Below are positions 25,818 through 34,812 of a stretch of DNA of 64,000 bases, in pieces. The stretch is from Anaerocolumna sp. AGMB13020. Lineage in GTDB: Bacteria > Bacillota > Clostridia > Lachnospirales > Lachnospiraceae. Each line of letters opens with the position of its first letter. The first letter of the stretch is position 1. The notes under the pieces are model-generated. The model searched no databases. It saw only the letters and a list, made by a program, of their open reading frames with translations, and was not told the DNA's origin. The translations under genes and the position numbers were made by a program. The stretch spans positions 5,720,001 through 5,784,000 of the forward strand of contig NZ_CP136910.1 of the NCBI RefSeq assembly GCF_033100115.1. The letters are read 5' to 3'.

Positions 25818-28124
25818 ATGAAGCAAGCAACAGTCAGGCTTGAACAGGCAAAAGAGATTTTGAAAAAATATTTTGGATACAATAGTTTCAGAAATGGACA
25901 AGAAAGGCTGGTAGGCAGCCTTCTTGAAGGAAAAGATGTACTTGGGGTAATGCCTACAGGGGCTGGTAAATCAATATGCTATCAGGTTCCTGGAATCCTG
26001 TTTCAAGGGGTGTCCCTGGTAATTTCACCTTTAATCTCTCTTATGAAAGATCAGGTAGCAGCATTGAATGAAGCAGGTATTCATGCAGCTTATATTAACA
26101 GTTCCCTGTCAGCCAGACAGGTAAGCCTTGCCCTTCAATATGCCAGAGAAGGTAAATATCAGATGATCTATGTGGCGCCGGAGAGACTTGAAACACAGGA
26201 ATTTCTTAATTTTGCATTCAATACAGATATTTCCATGGTAGCCGTTGATGAAGCGCACTGTATCTCACAGTGGGGACAGGATTTCAGACCGAGTTATCTT
26301 AAGATTATTCAATTCATTGAAATATTGCCCAAACGACCAATTCTTTGTGCTTTTACGGCAACTGCCACAAAAGAGGTTATGGAGGATATCAGCTGTATCT
26401 TAAAACTTCAAACGCCGGAAGTGGTTGTAACGGGTTTTGACAGAGAGAATCTCTTCTATGAAGTGAGAGCCCCGAAAGATAAAACAGCAGTTATAATGGA
26501 ATATCTGGAAAATCACAGAAATCAGTGTGGAATAATTTACTGCAATACCAGAAATAATGTTGAGGAATTGTGGGAACTGATTAACAGAGAAGGTATTCTG
26601 ACCGCTAAATACCATGCCGGTTTGCCGGATGGGGAAAGAAATCAGAACCAGGAGGACTTTATCTATGACCGGAAGCCCTTAATGATTGCAACCAATGCTT
26701 TTGGGATGGGAATAGATAAGTCCAATGTTCGATTTGTCATTCATTACAATATGCCAAAGAATATGGAGAGTTATTATCAGGAGGCAGGAAGAGCTGGGCG
26801 TGATGGTGAACCTTCTGAATGCCTGCTATTATACAGCGGTAAGGATGTAGAAATCAATAAGTTCCTGATCGAGAAGGGGAACTCCAATGAAGACATAGAT
26901 CCCTTTGCGAAAGATCTTATCAAAGAGCGTGATATGGACCGGCTTAAGAAAATGACTTATTATTGCTTTACGAAAGACTGCTTACGAGAGTATATTCTGA
27001 ATTATTTTGGTCAATACGGAGACAATGCCTGTGGTAATTGCTCAAACTGTCTTACCGAATATGAAGAAACTGATGTAACGGAACTTAGCAGGGATATTGC
27101 AGGCTGTATAAAAGAGAGCGGACAAAGATACGGAGTTAATGTTATTATTGCGACTTTACTTGGGAGCCGTGCAGCCAAATTATCAGCGAACAACATGGTC
27201 AATTCCAGTTATTATGGTAAACAGTCCCATCATCAGGAAAGCTTCCTAAAGCAAGTGTTCAATAAATTGATATTAGATGAATACCTGTTTGCAACAAGTG
27301 ATAAGTACTCAGTGGTAAAATTAAACCGTAAAGCTTTGAGTCTTATAGAAGGAGAAACATCGGTTAATATAAAGACCTCAAAAACCAATACCGGGGATAG
27401 AGAAACCTCTGATAAGAGCTACAGTAAAATCAGAGGCCTGAAACGTTCGGAGGTATTAAACTCCAAAGGTCTGGATTTATTTGATCATTTAAGACAGGTA
27501 CGAACAGCCATAGCAAGGGAAGAAGGTATGCCGCCTTACATTATCTTCTCAGATAAGACTCTGACAGATATGTGTGTTAAATTGCCTTTCAGCAAAGAAG
27601 AAATGCTTCATGTAACAGGAGTTGGTGAGAACAAATATGAACGATTCGGGGAAAAATTTATACAGGTGATTCTTGAACATACTCACGGCAGAAAAGAAGC
27701 CTATGCTTACGAACAACTGCCAGAACCAACAACTGTAACAGAAGGTACTGTACGTACCAGAAAAACAAAGGAGGAGTTCTATCTGACGGATGAGATGAAA
27801 AGCCTCTTTATACCGGAAGAAAATCTTTCAATCAGCCAATTTACAGATAAGTTAAATGAAATGCGGGATGAAACTGTAATGAAGAGACTTACTTCCGTCA
27901 GTATGACGACTTTATTAAAAGAAGAGGGGTATTTGGAAGAACGCTTTAATAAGCTTCTCGGAAGAAATGAAACCATTCCCACGGAAAAAGGCCGGAAAGC
28001 AGGGATTGTAACAGAAAGTCGACTAAGCCAGAAGGGAAACGAATATGAGGCTGTTGTATACAATGCCCATGGTCAGCAACTTCTTTTAGCATTATTAGAT
28101 GAACGTAATGGCAGGAGGTTATGA
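25818..28124 (+). CDS. recQ: ATP-dependent DNA helicase RecQ
   Basis: A 768-residue superfamily 2 helicase acting 3'-5' in DNA repair. Motif I is MPTGAGKSICYQVPG, motif II DEAHCISQWGQDFRPSY, motif III FTATAT and motif VI QEAGRAGRDG. A zinc-binding region (CLREYILNYFG...CGNCSNC) is followed by the RQC domain and an HRDC domain (VRTAIAREEGMPPYIIFSD). An extra C-terminal extension of about 150 residues after HRDC resembles those of other clostridial RecQ proteins. AGGAGG precedes the ATG. It is translationally close to the acetyltransferase gene that follows. Confidence 0.95.
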   Translation: MKQATVRLEQAKEILKKYFGYNSFRNGQERLVGSLLEGKDVLGVMPTGAGKSICYQVPGILFQGVSLVISPLISLMKDQVAALNEAGIHAAYINSSLSARQVSLALQYAREGKYQMIYVAPERLETQEFLNFAFNTDISMVAVDEAHCISQWGQDFRPSYLKIIQFIEILPKRPILCAFTATATKEVMEDISCILKLQTPEVVVTGFDRENLFYEVRAPKDKTAVIMEYLENHRNQCGIIYCNTRNNVEELWELINREGILTAKYHAGLPDGERNQNQEDFIYDRKPLMIATNAFGMGIDKSNVRFVIHYNMPKNMESYYQEAGRAGRDGEPSECLLLYSGKDVEINKFLIEKGNSNEDIDPFAKDLIKERDMDRLKKMTYYCFTKDCLREYILNYFGQYGDNACGNCSNCLTEYEETDVTELSRDIAGCIKESGQRYGVNVIIATLLGSRAAKLSANNMVNSSYYGKQSHHQESFLKQVFNKLILDEYLFATSDKYSVVKLNRKALSLIEGETSVNIKTSKTNTGDRETSDKSYSKIRGLKRSEVLNSKGLDLFDHLRQVRTAIAREEGMPPYIIFSDKTLTDMCVKLPFSKEEMLHVTGVGENKYERFGEKFIQVILEHTHGRKEAYAYEQLPEPTTVTEGTVRTRKTKEEFYLTDEMKSLFIPEENLSISQFTDKLNEMRDETVMKRLTSVSMTTLLKEEGYLEERFNKLLGRNETIPTEKGRKAGIVTESRLSQKGNEYEAVVYNAHGQQLLLALLDERNGRRL

Positions 28125-28128
28125 TTTG

Positions 28129-28650
28129 ATGTTTATACAGAATAAAAATCTGCTAATCAGAGAGGCAGAAGTAAAGGATGCAGAAATCCTGTGTATGTGG
28201 TGGAATGACGGAAAAGTAATGGCACATGCAGGATTTCCTAATGGACTAGGTATCTCCTTAGAGAAATTACAGAAACAACTTACTGTTCCTGATAGCATAG
28301 TTAATCGCTTGATTATAGAAGCAGATAACAGGGCAATTGGTGAAATGAGTTATAGTAACACAGGAGATGGCGGCGCAGAAATAGGAATAAAAATATGTGA
28401 TGAGTCTCAACAGGAAAAGGGGTATGGTCGTATATTTTTATCGATGCTGATCAAAGAACTGTTCCGTACAGGGTATAAAAAGATCTTACTGGATACGAAC
28501 CTTAATAATACGAGAGCCCAGCATATATATGAAAAATTGGGCTTTTCAAAGGTTAGAGTTAATAAGGATGCTTGGAGAGATCAGCTTGGAAGTTTGCAAA
28601 CCTCTGTTGATTATGAACTGACCCAGACCACATTTATAGATTTTACCTAA
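28129..28650 (+). CDS. GNAT-family acetyltransferase
   Basis: About 173 residues from ATG 28129. AGGAGG at 28113-28118 lies inside the end of recQ and fixes this start over the earlier in-frame ATG. It is RimL-like: IREAEVKDAEILCMWWND at the start, EIGIKICDESQQEKGYGRIFL as the acetyl-CoA pyrophosphate loop (Q/RxxGxG/A), and ARAQHIYEKLGF-type C-terminal motif (TRAQHIYEKLGF). Substrate unknown, possibly a protein N-terminus or a small amine. Probably co-transcribed with recQ. Confidence 0.8.
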   Translation: MFIQNKNLLIREAEVKDAEILCMWWNDGKVMAHAGFPNGLGISLEKLQKQLTVPDSIVNRLIIEADNRAIGEMSYSNTGDGGAEIGIKICDESQQEKGYGRIFLSMLIKELFRTGYKKILLDTNLNNTRAQHIYEKLGFSKVRVNKDAWRDQLGSLQTSVDYELTQTTFIDFT

Positions 28651-28692
28651 GCTGTGGCTGAAAACGGTATGTATTTATTACGGGAGGTTACT

Positions 28693-29169
28693 ATGCCAAA
28701 AGAAAGAATTGAAATTCGTCCTTTTGTTTATGAGGATATATACGGATTTAATGAAATGTTCTCCGCTTACTTTAGAGAGGATTTTAAGATTGTAATTTCT
28801 GATACGAAAATAAATGTTATATGCAGTGAAATAGCAGAGAGTGTGACCTCAAAGATTACATGGATGGATATGCTTTTAGTTGACAGTAAGTTGACAGGTT
28901 TTATCTACTATCAAATCGATAATCCTGAAAGTGATTGGTGTGAACGAGAAGGATGGGGATTTATACGAGAAATCTATATTAAAAGCGATATGAGAGGAGA
29001 AAGCCTGGGTTCAAAATTAGTTACTCGTGTTGAAAAAGAACTTTATAATAAAGGAGCACGAAATATTTATCTGACCTCAGATGAAATGGGACAATTTTGG
29101 ACTTTTTGTGGTTATAAGAAAACTGAGAAACTCAGTGAGATAAATCATGACCCAATATATGAAAAATAA
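28693..29169 (+). CDS. GNAT-family acetyltransferase
   Basis: About 158 residues from ATG 28693, chosen because GGGAGG lies 7 nt upstream; the in-frame GTG at 28654 lacks a site. The acetyl-CoA loop reads IYIKSDMRGESLGSKLV, with the following helix VTRVEKELYNKGARNIYL, typical GNAT motif A. The end (FWTFCGYKKTEKL) is the usual motif B. Substrate unknown. It is followed by the hairpin at 29243-29280. Confidence 0.75.
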   Translation: MPKERIEIRPFVYEDIYGFNEMFSAYFREDFKIVISDTKINVICSEIAESVTSKITWMDMLLVDSKLTGFIYYQIDNPESDWCEREGWGFIREIYIKSDMRGESLGSKLVTRVEKELYNKGARNIYLTSDEMGQFWTFCGYKKTEKLSEINHDPIYEK

Positions 29170-29242
29170 ATACATGTAACTATAACAATAACAAAAATAT
29201 CATAATATCAATAGTTTTCAATAGAACCATTGCATTATATAA

Positions 29243-29280
29243 GAAAAACACTATGAGTATCCAATTATTCATAGTGTTTT
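29243..29280. terminator. Bidirectional terminator between GNAT gene and pyrI
   Basis: AAAACACTATGA (29245-29256) pairs with TCATAGTGTTTT (29269-29280) around a 12-nt loop. On the minus strand it is followed by TTTTTCTT, giving a good intrinsic terminator for pyrBI. On the plus strand the T-run lies within the stem and is weaker. Confidence 0.8.
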
Positions 29281-29307
29281 CCTGTTTGAAGCCTTGCGAC
29301 TATATGT

Positions 29308-29733
29308 TTAGGATCTCTTAAAAGCCTGTTCGCAATAAACGCAGCGATATACACCTTTTTCTTTGTCCGTAAGTTTGAAGATATGGGGGAGGTCCTGTTC
29401 TATAGAGGTGATGCATCTTGGATTCTTGCATTTGATAATATTGGTTACCTTATCCGGCAGGTTCAGATTTCGCTTTCTCTTAATCTCTCCATTTTCAATA
29501 ATATTTACAGTAATATTTCTGTCCAGAACTCCCAATATATCCAGGTCCATATCCAGATTGCCATCTATTTTAATAATATCTTTCTTACCCATTTTATTAC
29601 TTTTGGCATTTTTGATAATAGCAACGCTACAGTCCAGCTTCTCGAGATTAAGATAAGAATATATCTTCATCGCTCCACCAGCCTCAATATGGTCAATTAC
29701 GATTCCTTCATTTAGACCGCCGATATTAAGCAT
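29308..29733 (-). CDS. pyrI: Aspartate carbamoyltransferase regulatory chain
   Basis: A 141-residue protein. The N-terminal allosteric domain (GIVIDHIEAGGAMKIYSYL) binds nucleotides. The C-terminal zinc domain has four Cys: CKNPRC and CVYC. It binds the catalytic trimers made by pyrB and gives feedback control by CTP/ATP. The start codon shares one base with the pyrB stop codon, so expression is coupled. Somewhat short of the E. coli protein (153), but complete. Confidence 0.95.
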   Translation of the reverse strand: MLNIGGLNEGIVIDHIEAGGAMKIYSYLNLEKLDCSVAIIKNAKSNKMGKKDIIKIDGNLDMDLDILGVLDRNITVNIIENGEIKRKRNLNLPDKVTNIIKCKNPRCITSIEQDLPHIFKLTDKEKGVYRCVYCEQAFKRS

Positions 29734-30647
29734 TAAGCCACCTCCAATAATTTCATGATTAAAGCCATTCTGACATATACGCCGAATTCAGCCTGCTTGA
29801 AATAAACTGCACGTTTGTCGTTATCCACTTCCGTTGCGATTTCGTTGACTCTTGGCAGCGGATGGAGTACCAGCATATCTTCCTTTGCCAGGGTCATTTT
29901 CTTGCTATCCAGAATAAAAGAGTCCTTTAAGCGAATATAATCCTCTTCATTAAAAAAGCGTTCCTTCTGCACCCTTGTCATATATAAAAGATCAAGGCTT
30001 GGTAGGACAGCTTCCAGGTTCCTTACCTCTTCATAAGAATTCTCCGAAGTATCTAATACTTCTTCTCTTAAATAGGCAGGTATTTTCAGTTCTTCAGGGG
30101 AAATTAAAACAAAGTGGATATTCTCATATCGAACAAGAGCATTAATGAGAGAGTGAACTGTTCTTCCGAATTTTAAATCACCACAGAAACCAACAGTTAA
30201 ATTATTAAGTCTGCCTTTTAATTTGGAAATCGTAAATAAATCTGTTAAAGTCTGGGTAGGATGATTGTGACCGCCGTCACCGGCATTAATTACTGGAATA
30301 GAAGAATAAGTAGAAGCAACGAGGGGAGCGCCTTCTTTGGGATGACGCATAGCACAGATATCAGCATAACTGGAGATAACACGGATGGTATCGGCAACGC
30401 TTTCACCTTTTGCTGCAGAGGAAGAATCTGCAGATGAAAAACCTAAAACATTGCCGCCTAAGTTAAGCATTGCGGCTTCAAAACTTAATCTTGTTCTCGT
30501 ACTTGGTTCATAGAAGAGAGTTGCCAGTTTCTTGCCATGGCAGATATCGGAATAATTCTTTGGAGCATTGATAATGTTGTCGGCTAATTCCAGGATATCC
30601 TCTAATTCTGTTACAGATAAGTCGAGGGGACTAATAAGATGTTTCAT
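29733..30647 (-). CDS. pyrB: Aspartate carbamoyltransferase catalytic subunit
   Basis: About 304 residues from the ATG at 30647 ([10 protein letters not shown]), since GGAGGT lies just upstream; the in-frame ATG at 30659 would place that site inside the gene. The carbamoyl-phosphate loop is [15 protein letters not shown], with [15 protein letters not shown] and HPLPRVNEI further on. It catalyses the first committed step of pyrimidine synthesis. It forms the operon pyrBI, with no other pyr genes in the window. Confidence 0.97.
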   Translation of the reverse strand: MKHLISPLDLSVTELEDILELADNIINAPKNYSDICHGKKLATLFYEPSTRTRLSFEAAMLNLGGNVLGFSSADSSSAAKGESVADTIRVISSYADICAMRHPKEGAPLVASTYSSIPVINAGDGGHNHPTQTLTDLFTISKLKGRLNNLTVGFCGDLKFGRTVHSLINALVRYENIHFVLISPEELKIPAYLREEVLDTSENSYEEVRNLEAVLPSLDLLYMTRVQKERFFNEEDYIRLKDSFILDSKKMTLAKEDMLVLHPLPRVNEIATEVDNDKRAVYFKQAEFGVYVRMALIMKLLEVA

Positions 30648-30687
30648 GACTACCTCCATTGACTGTTATATTTTCATTCAACTGATT

Positions 30688-30716
30688 ATTATACTATATA
30701 GCCTTATAGATTACAA
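30688..30716 (-). promoter_or_regulatory. pyrBI promoter
   Basis: Read on the minus strand: TTGTAA (plus 30711-30716), a 17-nt spacer and a perfect TATAAT (plus 30688-30693). The leader would be only about 35 nt, leaving no room for a PyrR or T-run attenuator between promoter and gene. Confidence 0.75.
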
Positions 30717-30942
30717 CTTTAAAATTTCTTTCTTATATTATCCAAAAATGCAATGGTGAAAGAATATTAGTGCGCTCCCTATTGCGAACGATGGTTCTTG
30801 AACTTGTTCATGAATATACCCTATATACAACCATCTTCTTGATTTTCAGTCAAAAAGCATCCCTCACCTTCAGTTCGGTCCATTGCGATTTATCTCTGTC
30901 CCCGTCTGAATAAACTCAATCAATTTAGAAGTTTCTCTTTTC

Positions 30943-31749
30943 TTAACGAATCTTGTATTCCTGGCCTGGTGCCAGCACAATAATGCGCTCTGGATTGACT
31001 ACATGGTCGAAGATATTTTGCGGATTGCCATTAAATGCTTTCTCATTTGGTGCATCAATTGTTCCCCAATGAATCAGTAAAAGCTTCGTATCAGGATAAG
31101 TATTGGCTAGTTTGTATGCATTCTCCAAACCAATATGTACATAATTATCTGAGAAATCAAAGAGTATTACATCTGGTGGATCCATGCGCAGCTGGCATTC
31201 CATTAATCTGGAATCTCCAACATACCAGATTTTTGCATCTCTTGTACGCAAATAAAATCCACAACATTCTCTGTCTTCCCATACTCGGTAATTATAGCTT
31301 TCAAACAATCTCTGCCAGGCGTGATCAGCAGGTGTCAGTTCTATGTCTATCTCACCCACTTGAATATGGTCTGCTATATCATGGCCATTTCCATCAATAT
31401 CACACTCTTCCTTCATTAATGAAGCGACATAGAGCGTTGTGTGATATGCATTGCATACAGATTTCAAGTTCTTACAGGTAGCTCTGGAATAATGATCACT
31501 ATCTGAATGGGAAACCAGAATCGCATCCACCTCAGGTACTTCTTGTGGCAAAATCGGTATATCTATTAATAGCGGCATATCAAACCCTTCCAATACGGGA
31601 TCAATCATGATAATTGTGCCCTGACAGTTTATCATGGCCCCTCCACCGCCTAACCAATATACACTTGTTCCACCTTTATTTTCAAAATCTTCGGCTGTCA
31701 TCCTACAGGTAGCAGGTGCTACCATTTGGCCTTTTTCGTTCATTTTCAT
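30943..31749 (-). CDS. UlaG-like metallo-beta-lactamase-fold hydrolase
   Basis: A 268-residue protein. The metal motif reads VSHSDSDHY, a variant of HxHxDH, with later His/Asp ligands in TPADHAW and YVGDSRL. The start GGTSVYWLGGGGAMINCQG and IDPVLEGFD fit the L-ascorbate-6-phosphate lactonase (UlaG) group, though no ascorbate genes are nearby. AAGGAAGT precedes the ATG. Probably a cytoplasmic lactonase or phosphodiesterase of unknown substrate. It is monocistronic. Confidence 0.75.
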   Translation of the reverse strand: MKMNEKGQMVAPATCRMTAEDFENKGGTSVYWLGGGGAMINCQGTIIMIDPVLEGFDMPLLIDIPILPQEVPEVDAILVSHSDSDHYSRATCKNLKSVCNAYHTTLYVASLMKEECDIDGNGHDIADHIQVGEIDIELTPADHAWQRLFESYNYRVWEDRECCGFYLRTRDAKIWYVGDSRLMECQLRMDPPDVILFDFSDNYVHIGLENAYKLANTYPDTKLLLIHWGTIDAPNEKAFNGNPQNIFDHVVNPERIIVLAPGQEYKIR

Positions 31750-32328
31750 TTCGATTGACTTCCTTTCTTGTCTCTTTTTTCAAACAAGTATATCACTTGT
31801 TTTATGATTATGGTAAAAGACTCCCTAATGCTATCGTTTCATTATGTTTTTTTAGCAACAGCTTTTGGCTCGGTCAATTCCGTTTTGATGTTTTCTTTAT
31901 TTTATCTAAAATACTTAAATAATACAATTGTATATTGACAATGAACATTATTGAATATAGTCAAAGAGCAGATGGCGCTCACAAAAGTCTCCATCTGCTT
32001 TAATAATTATCATAGAATTCTCTATTTACAGAAAAAATTTCACAGGCTCGTTATGTTTTACAACTTCTTAAATTTAAAATTTTTCCGTTCAATTTATGAA
32101 ATACATCGAAAGGGAAGGGTAATTCTGTTAACTGAAAAGTTTGAGAAGCCAGTTTGGAGTAAAGGATATGTAATAATAGTAGTTGTCATTTATTTTTGTG
32201 TGTTTCTATTTGGACATTTCATTAAAAATGTACAAATTACCAAAAATAGTAATGAGTAAATTGTATGATTGTATGGTAGAAATACGAAATGTTTCATTAA
32301 TTATATATAAAAAAATTGAAATATCCAA
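31750..32328. other. Long AT-rich intergenic region
   Basis: I see no convincing gene. One frame (TTG 31951 to 32259, about 102 residues) would end in a hydrophobic stretch (VIIVVVIYFCVFLFGHFI) but has no ribosome site and odd composition. The rest is AT-rich and ends in the promoter of the glycan-transport island. Confidence 0.4.
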
Positions 32329-32440
32329 TTGACAAATAGGAAAGGGTGCTATATTATAGTTATATGAAATCGGTTACACATAATGTTGCATTGTACAAAA
32401 TGATGAAGGCGAATTTTATCAGAATGTGCAATCGATTGCA
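32329..32440 (+). promoter_or_regulatory. Promoter and two LacI-type operators of the transport island
   Basis: TTGACA (32329-32334), a 17-nt spacer and TATTAT (32352-32357) form a strong promoter. TGAAATCGGTTACA (32365-32378) sits at the start site, and a perfect palindrome TGCAATCGATTGCA lies at 32427-32440. Both fit the TGNAANCGNTTNCA pattern of LacI-family sites, like the site before the GH35 gene at 49319. The regulator at 48123 is the likely ligand-controlled repressor; overlap with catabolite (CcpA) control is possible. Confidence 0.75.
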
Positions 32441-32465
32441 TATTTATCAATAAGGAGGAAGGTTT

Positions 32466-34544
32466 ATGATTAAAAAAGTAATGAAAAGATCAGTAGCGGT
32501 AATAGCCATCTTTTCAATGCTGGCAGCAGCAATGACTGGCTGCTCCAAAAAAGGTACGGAAGAAACAGTTAAGCCAACAGGAGAAGCTGTTACTGCCGAG
32601 CCGACAGAAACAACTACACCTGCAGGAGAAGCAAAAGTCCTGCGTTGGGGAACACACTGGCAAGCAGGTCTGGATCCCAATTATCAGGATCCTACTACAG
32701 GGGAATACACAATGGATGAAGCCTCCAGACAGGCATCCTTAGCCGCATTACAGGCAGCCAAAGAACAGCTTAATGTAGACGTGGAATTTGTACAATACGC
32801 AACAGATACAAGAAGCGAATTGATAACAAGTGTACTTGCTAATAATCCAGTTTGTGACATTGCAGTCCTTTGGGGTGGTTCAGAAAATACAATTTTATCA
32901 CAGAACATTTTACAGCCTCTTGATGATTATGCGGATATGTTCTCTGATTCCGAGTATTCCTGGATGTTTTATGATAAGTTATATGGTCACAATTATTTCC
33001 TGACTTCCAAGCAGGCTTTTATTCCCAGATGGCCATTAGTATATAATGCAACCATGATAGAAAAAGTAGATTCCTTAAAAGACAGCGATGGAAAAACCAT
33101 CTATCCTACCGATCTTTTCCAAGATGGTAAATGGACCTGGAGTGCCTTTAAAGATTATCTGTCAAAAATCCAGAGCTTTTATGCAAATACAAAAGCTCCA
33201 GACGGTACTGAATTTGATACTGTTAAAGCTTATGAGACAGATCACCGTTTTGCCGGACTTTCTGCAACCTTTGCAGCTGGCGGAGAGATATACGGTGCCA
33301 ATGGTTTAGCTGCTGATTCCAAAGAATCCTTAAAAGCAGTTGCATATGTAAAAGAACTTATGGATGCAGGTGTATTAACAGAGTGCGGACTTTATGACGA
33401 TGGTTTCACACCTAAATGGTTACAGGGTTCCAATGATTTTGGTGCAGGTGCAACTGTATTTACAGACAGTGCTGACTGGATCATTGCCGGTGCAGCTTCA
33501 GCTGCAGCAGACAGAGGTGAGTCCATTGGTATCGTTCCCTGGCCTAGACCCGATGATATGGCTGCTGATGACCCTAACTACAAACAAGTATTAACCGTTG
33601 GTGACAGTATGGGTATCTTAAAGGGTGTTGATGCTGAAACAACGAAACTGGCACTTGAATTCTTAAAGGTATATTACAGTACATATTATAAGACCCTTGG
33701 AGGTGTTGACAGTGTTTCTGCTTACAAAGACAGTGCAGCGACAGCCCAGGCTACTAATTTAGGTTTTGATATCTTTAATGAAACTTATGGCGATGACCTG
33801 TTAAAGACTTTCCAGTATATTGCGAATCAGACAGTGCCAAATGATTACTCCGACCTTCTTGGTTTCCGTGTGGTTTGGGATGACATTTTAGGCAAATCTT
33901 TTTACGGTGTTGATGGTTATGCATCCTATGATGTATCGATCGCAGCCAATAAGAACCTGTTTACAGAAAAAGCAGCCAATATGGAGGCAATTCTTTCCAG
34001 CGATGAAATCAGAGATAATATTGCTCCTTCAATCTCAGCGTCAGCAGCGCTAGTGTTCCCTGTTGGAACAGATCCTAAGAGTGTTGCCTTTTCTGACTAT
34101 GTATCCATTGAAGACGCGGTAGATGGTGTGCTTGATGCTACAACTGCAACTTATGACTATTCTGCAACTGATTTTACTAAGGTTGGAAGTTATGGCGACG
34201 GACTTAAGGTTAAGATGGCTGACAAATCCGGCAATGAAGGAAGTATGAATACAACAGTTATCGTATTTAATCCTGATAACAAAACTGCTCCTGTCGTTAC
34301 ACCTGTTGAAGGTTACCGTCAGATTAAACTGGATGAAGATGCTTCCAAAATCTCCTGGAAAGGTGATTTTATAGCAAGTGCACTGGATGCAGACGGATTG
34401 GATGTTTCTGCCAATATCGCAGCAGATATCTCGAACCTTGATACTTCTACACCAGGAGATTATGATGTTGTAGTTACAGTAACAGACTTTGCAGGAAACA
34501 GCAGTGAAGTAACATTGACTGTCACAGTTGGAGAAGCAGAGTAA
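32466..34544 (+). CDS. Extracellular solute-binding lipoprotein with C-terminal Ig-like domains
   Basis: A 692-residue sugar-binding protein of an ABC importer. A signal peptide ends in lipobox MTGC (Cys about 20), then a Thr/Glu-rich linker. The solute-binding fold follows (LRWGTHWQAGLDPNY; DIAVLWGGSEN; TVFTDSADWIIAGAA). Residues after about 540 form two Ig-like/DUF5011-type repeats (KMADKSGNEGS; VVTVTDFAGNSSEVTLTV). These beta domains are not part of normal binding proteins (about 430 residues) and may bind glycan or cell wall. It is the first gene of the island, behind the LacI-type operators. Confidence 0.85.
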   Translation: MIKKVMKRSVAVIAIFSMLAAAMTGCSKKGTEETVKPTGEAVTAEPTETTTPAGEAKVLRWGTHWQAGLDPNYQDPTTGEYTMDEASRQASLAALQAAKEQLNVDVEFVQYATDTRSELITSVLANNPVCDIAVLWGGSENTILSQNILQPLDDYADMFSDSEYSWMFYDKLYGHNYFLTSKQAFIPRWPLVYNATMIEKVDSLKDSDGKTIYPTDLFQDGKWTWSAFKDYLSKIQSFYANTKAPDGTEFDTVKAYETDHRFAGLSATFAAGGEIYGANGLAADSKESLKAVAYVKELMDAGVLTECGLYDDGFTPKWLQGSNDFGAGATVFTDSADWIIAGAASAAADRGESIGIVPWPRPDDMAADDPNYKQVLTVGDSMGILKGVDAETTKLALEFLKVYYSTYYKTLGGVDSVSAYKDSAATAQATNLGFDIFNETYGDDLLKTFQYIANQTVPNDYSDLLGFRVVWDDILGKSFYGVDGYASYDVSIAANKNLFTEKAANMEAILSSDEIRDNIAPSISASAALVFPVGTDPKSVAFSDYVSIEDAVDGVLDATTATYDYSATDFTKVGSYGDGLKVKMADKSGNEGSMNTTVIVFNPDNKTAPVVTPVEGYRQIKLDEDASKISWKGDFIASALDADGLDVSANIAADISNLDTSTPGDYDVVVTVTDFAGNSSEVTLTVTVGEAE

Positions 34545-34678
34545 TCACAGAAGTTTAACAAACTTTTAGTTACTGTTCAGACTTTAAGAAATCATATACG
34601 AAATAAAAATTTAACACGGTTTTTCTTTGATTGGATTAGAAAAACAGATTCAGATTTAATATACAGTAATTTCAAATT

Positions 34679-34750
34679 AAAATCTGGTTGCTGTAAGCCA
34701 GCCCTTATGATACTGCTGCAGTATCAGGCCGGTTTACAGCAACCGATTTA
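34679..34750 (+). terminator. Long hairpin between the two solute-binding genes
   Basis: GGTTGCTGTAA (from 34686) pairs with TTACAGCAACC (34734-34744), with flanking AATC/GATT. Inside, TGATACTG pairs with CAGTATCA around CTG. There is no T-run after it, so it may be an mRNA-stability or processing element that raises the amount of the first binding protein over the later genes, rather than a full terminator. Confidence 0.6.
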
Positions 34751-34812
34751 TAGTGGAAGAGAGTGATTTATATTTATTTGCTAAATTTATCTGGAAAGGC
34801 ACAGGTATCAGT

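Noticed and set aside
31951..32259. Small membrane protein in the 31.7-32.4 kb gap
   Set aside because: TTG start without ribosome site, AT-driven composition; only the hydrophobic end is suggestive. Left as intergenic.
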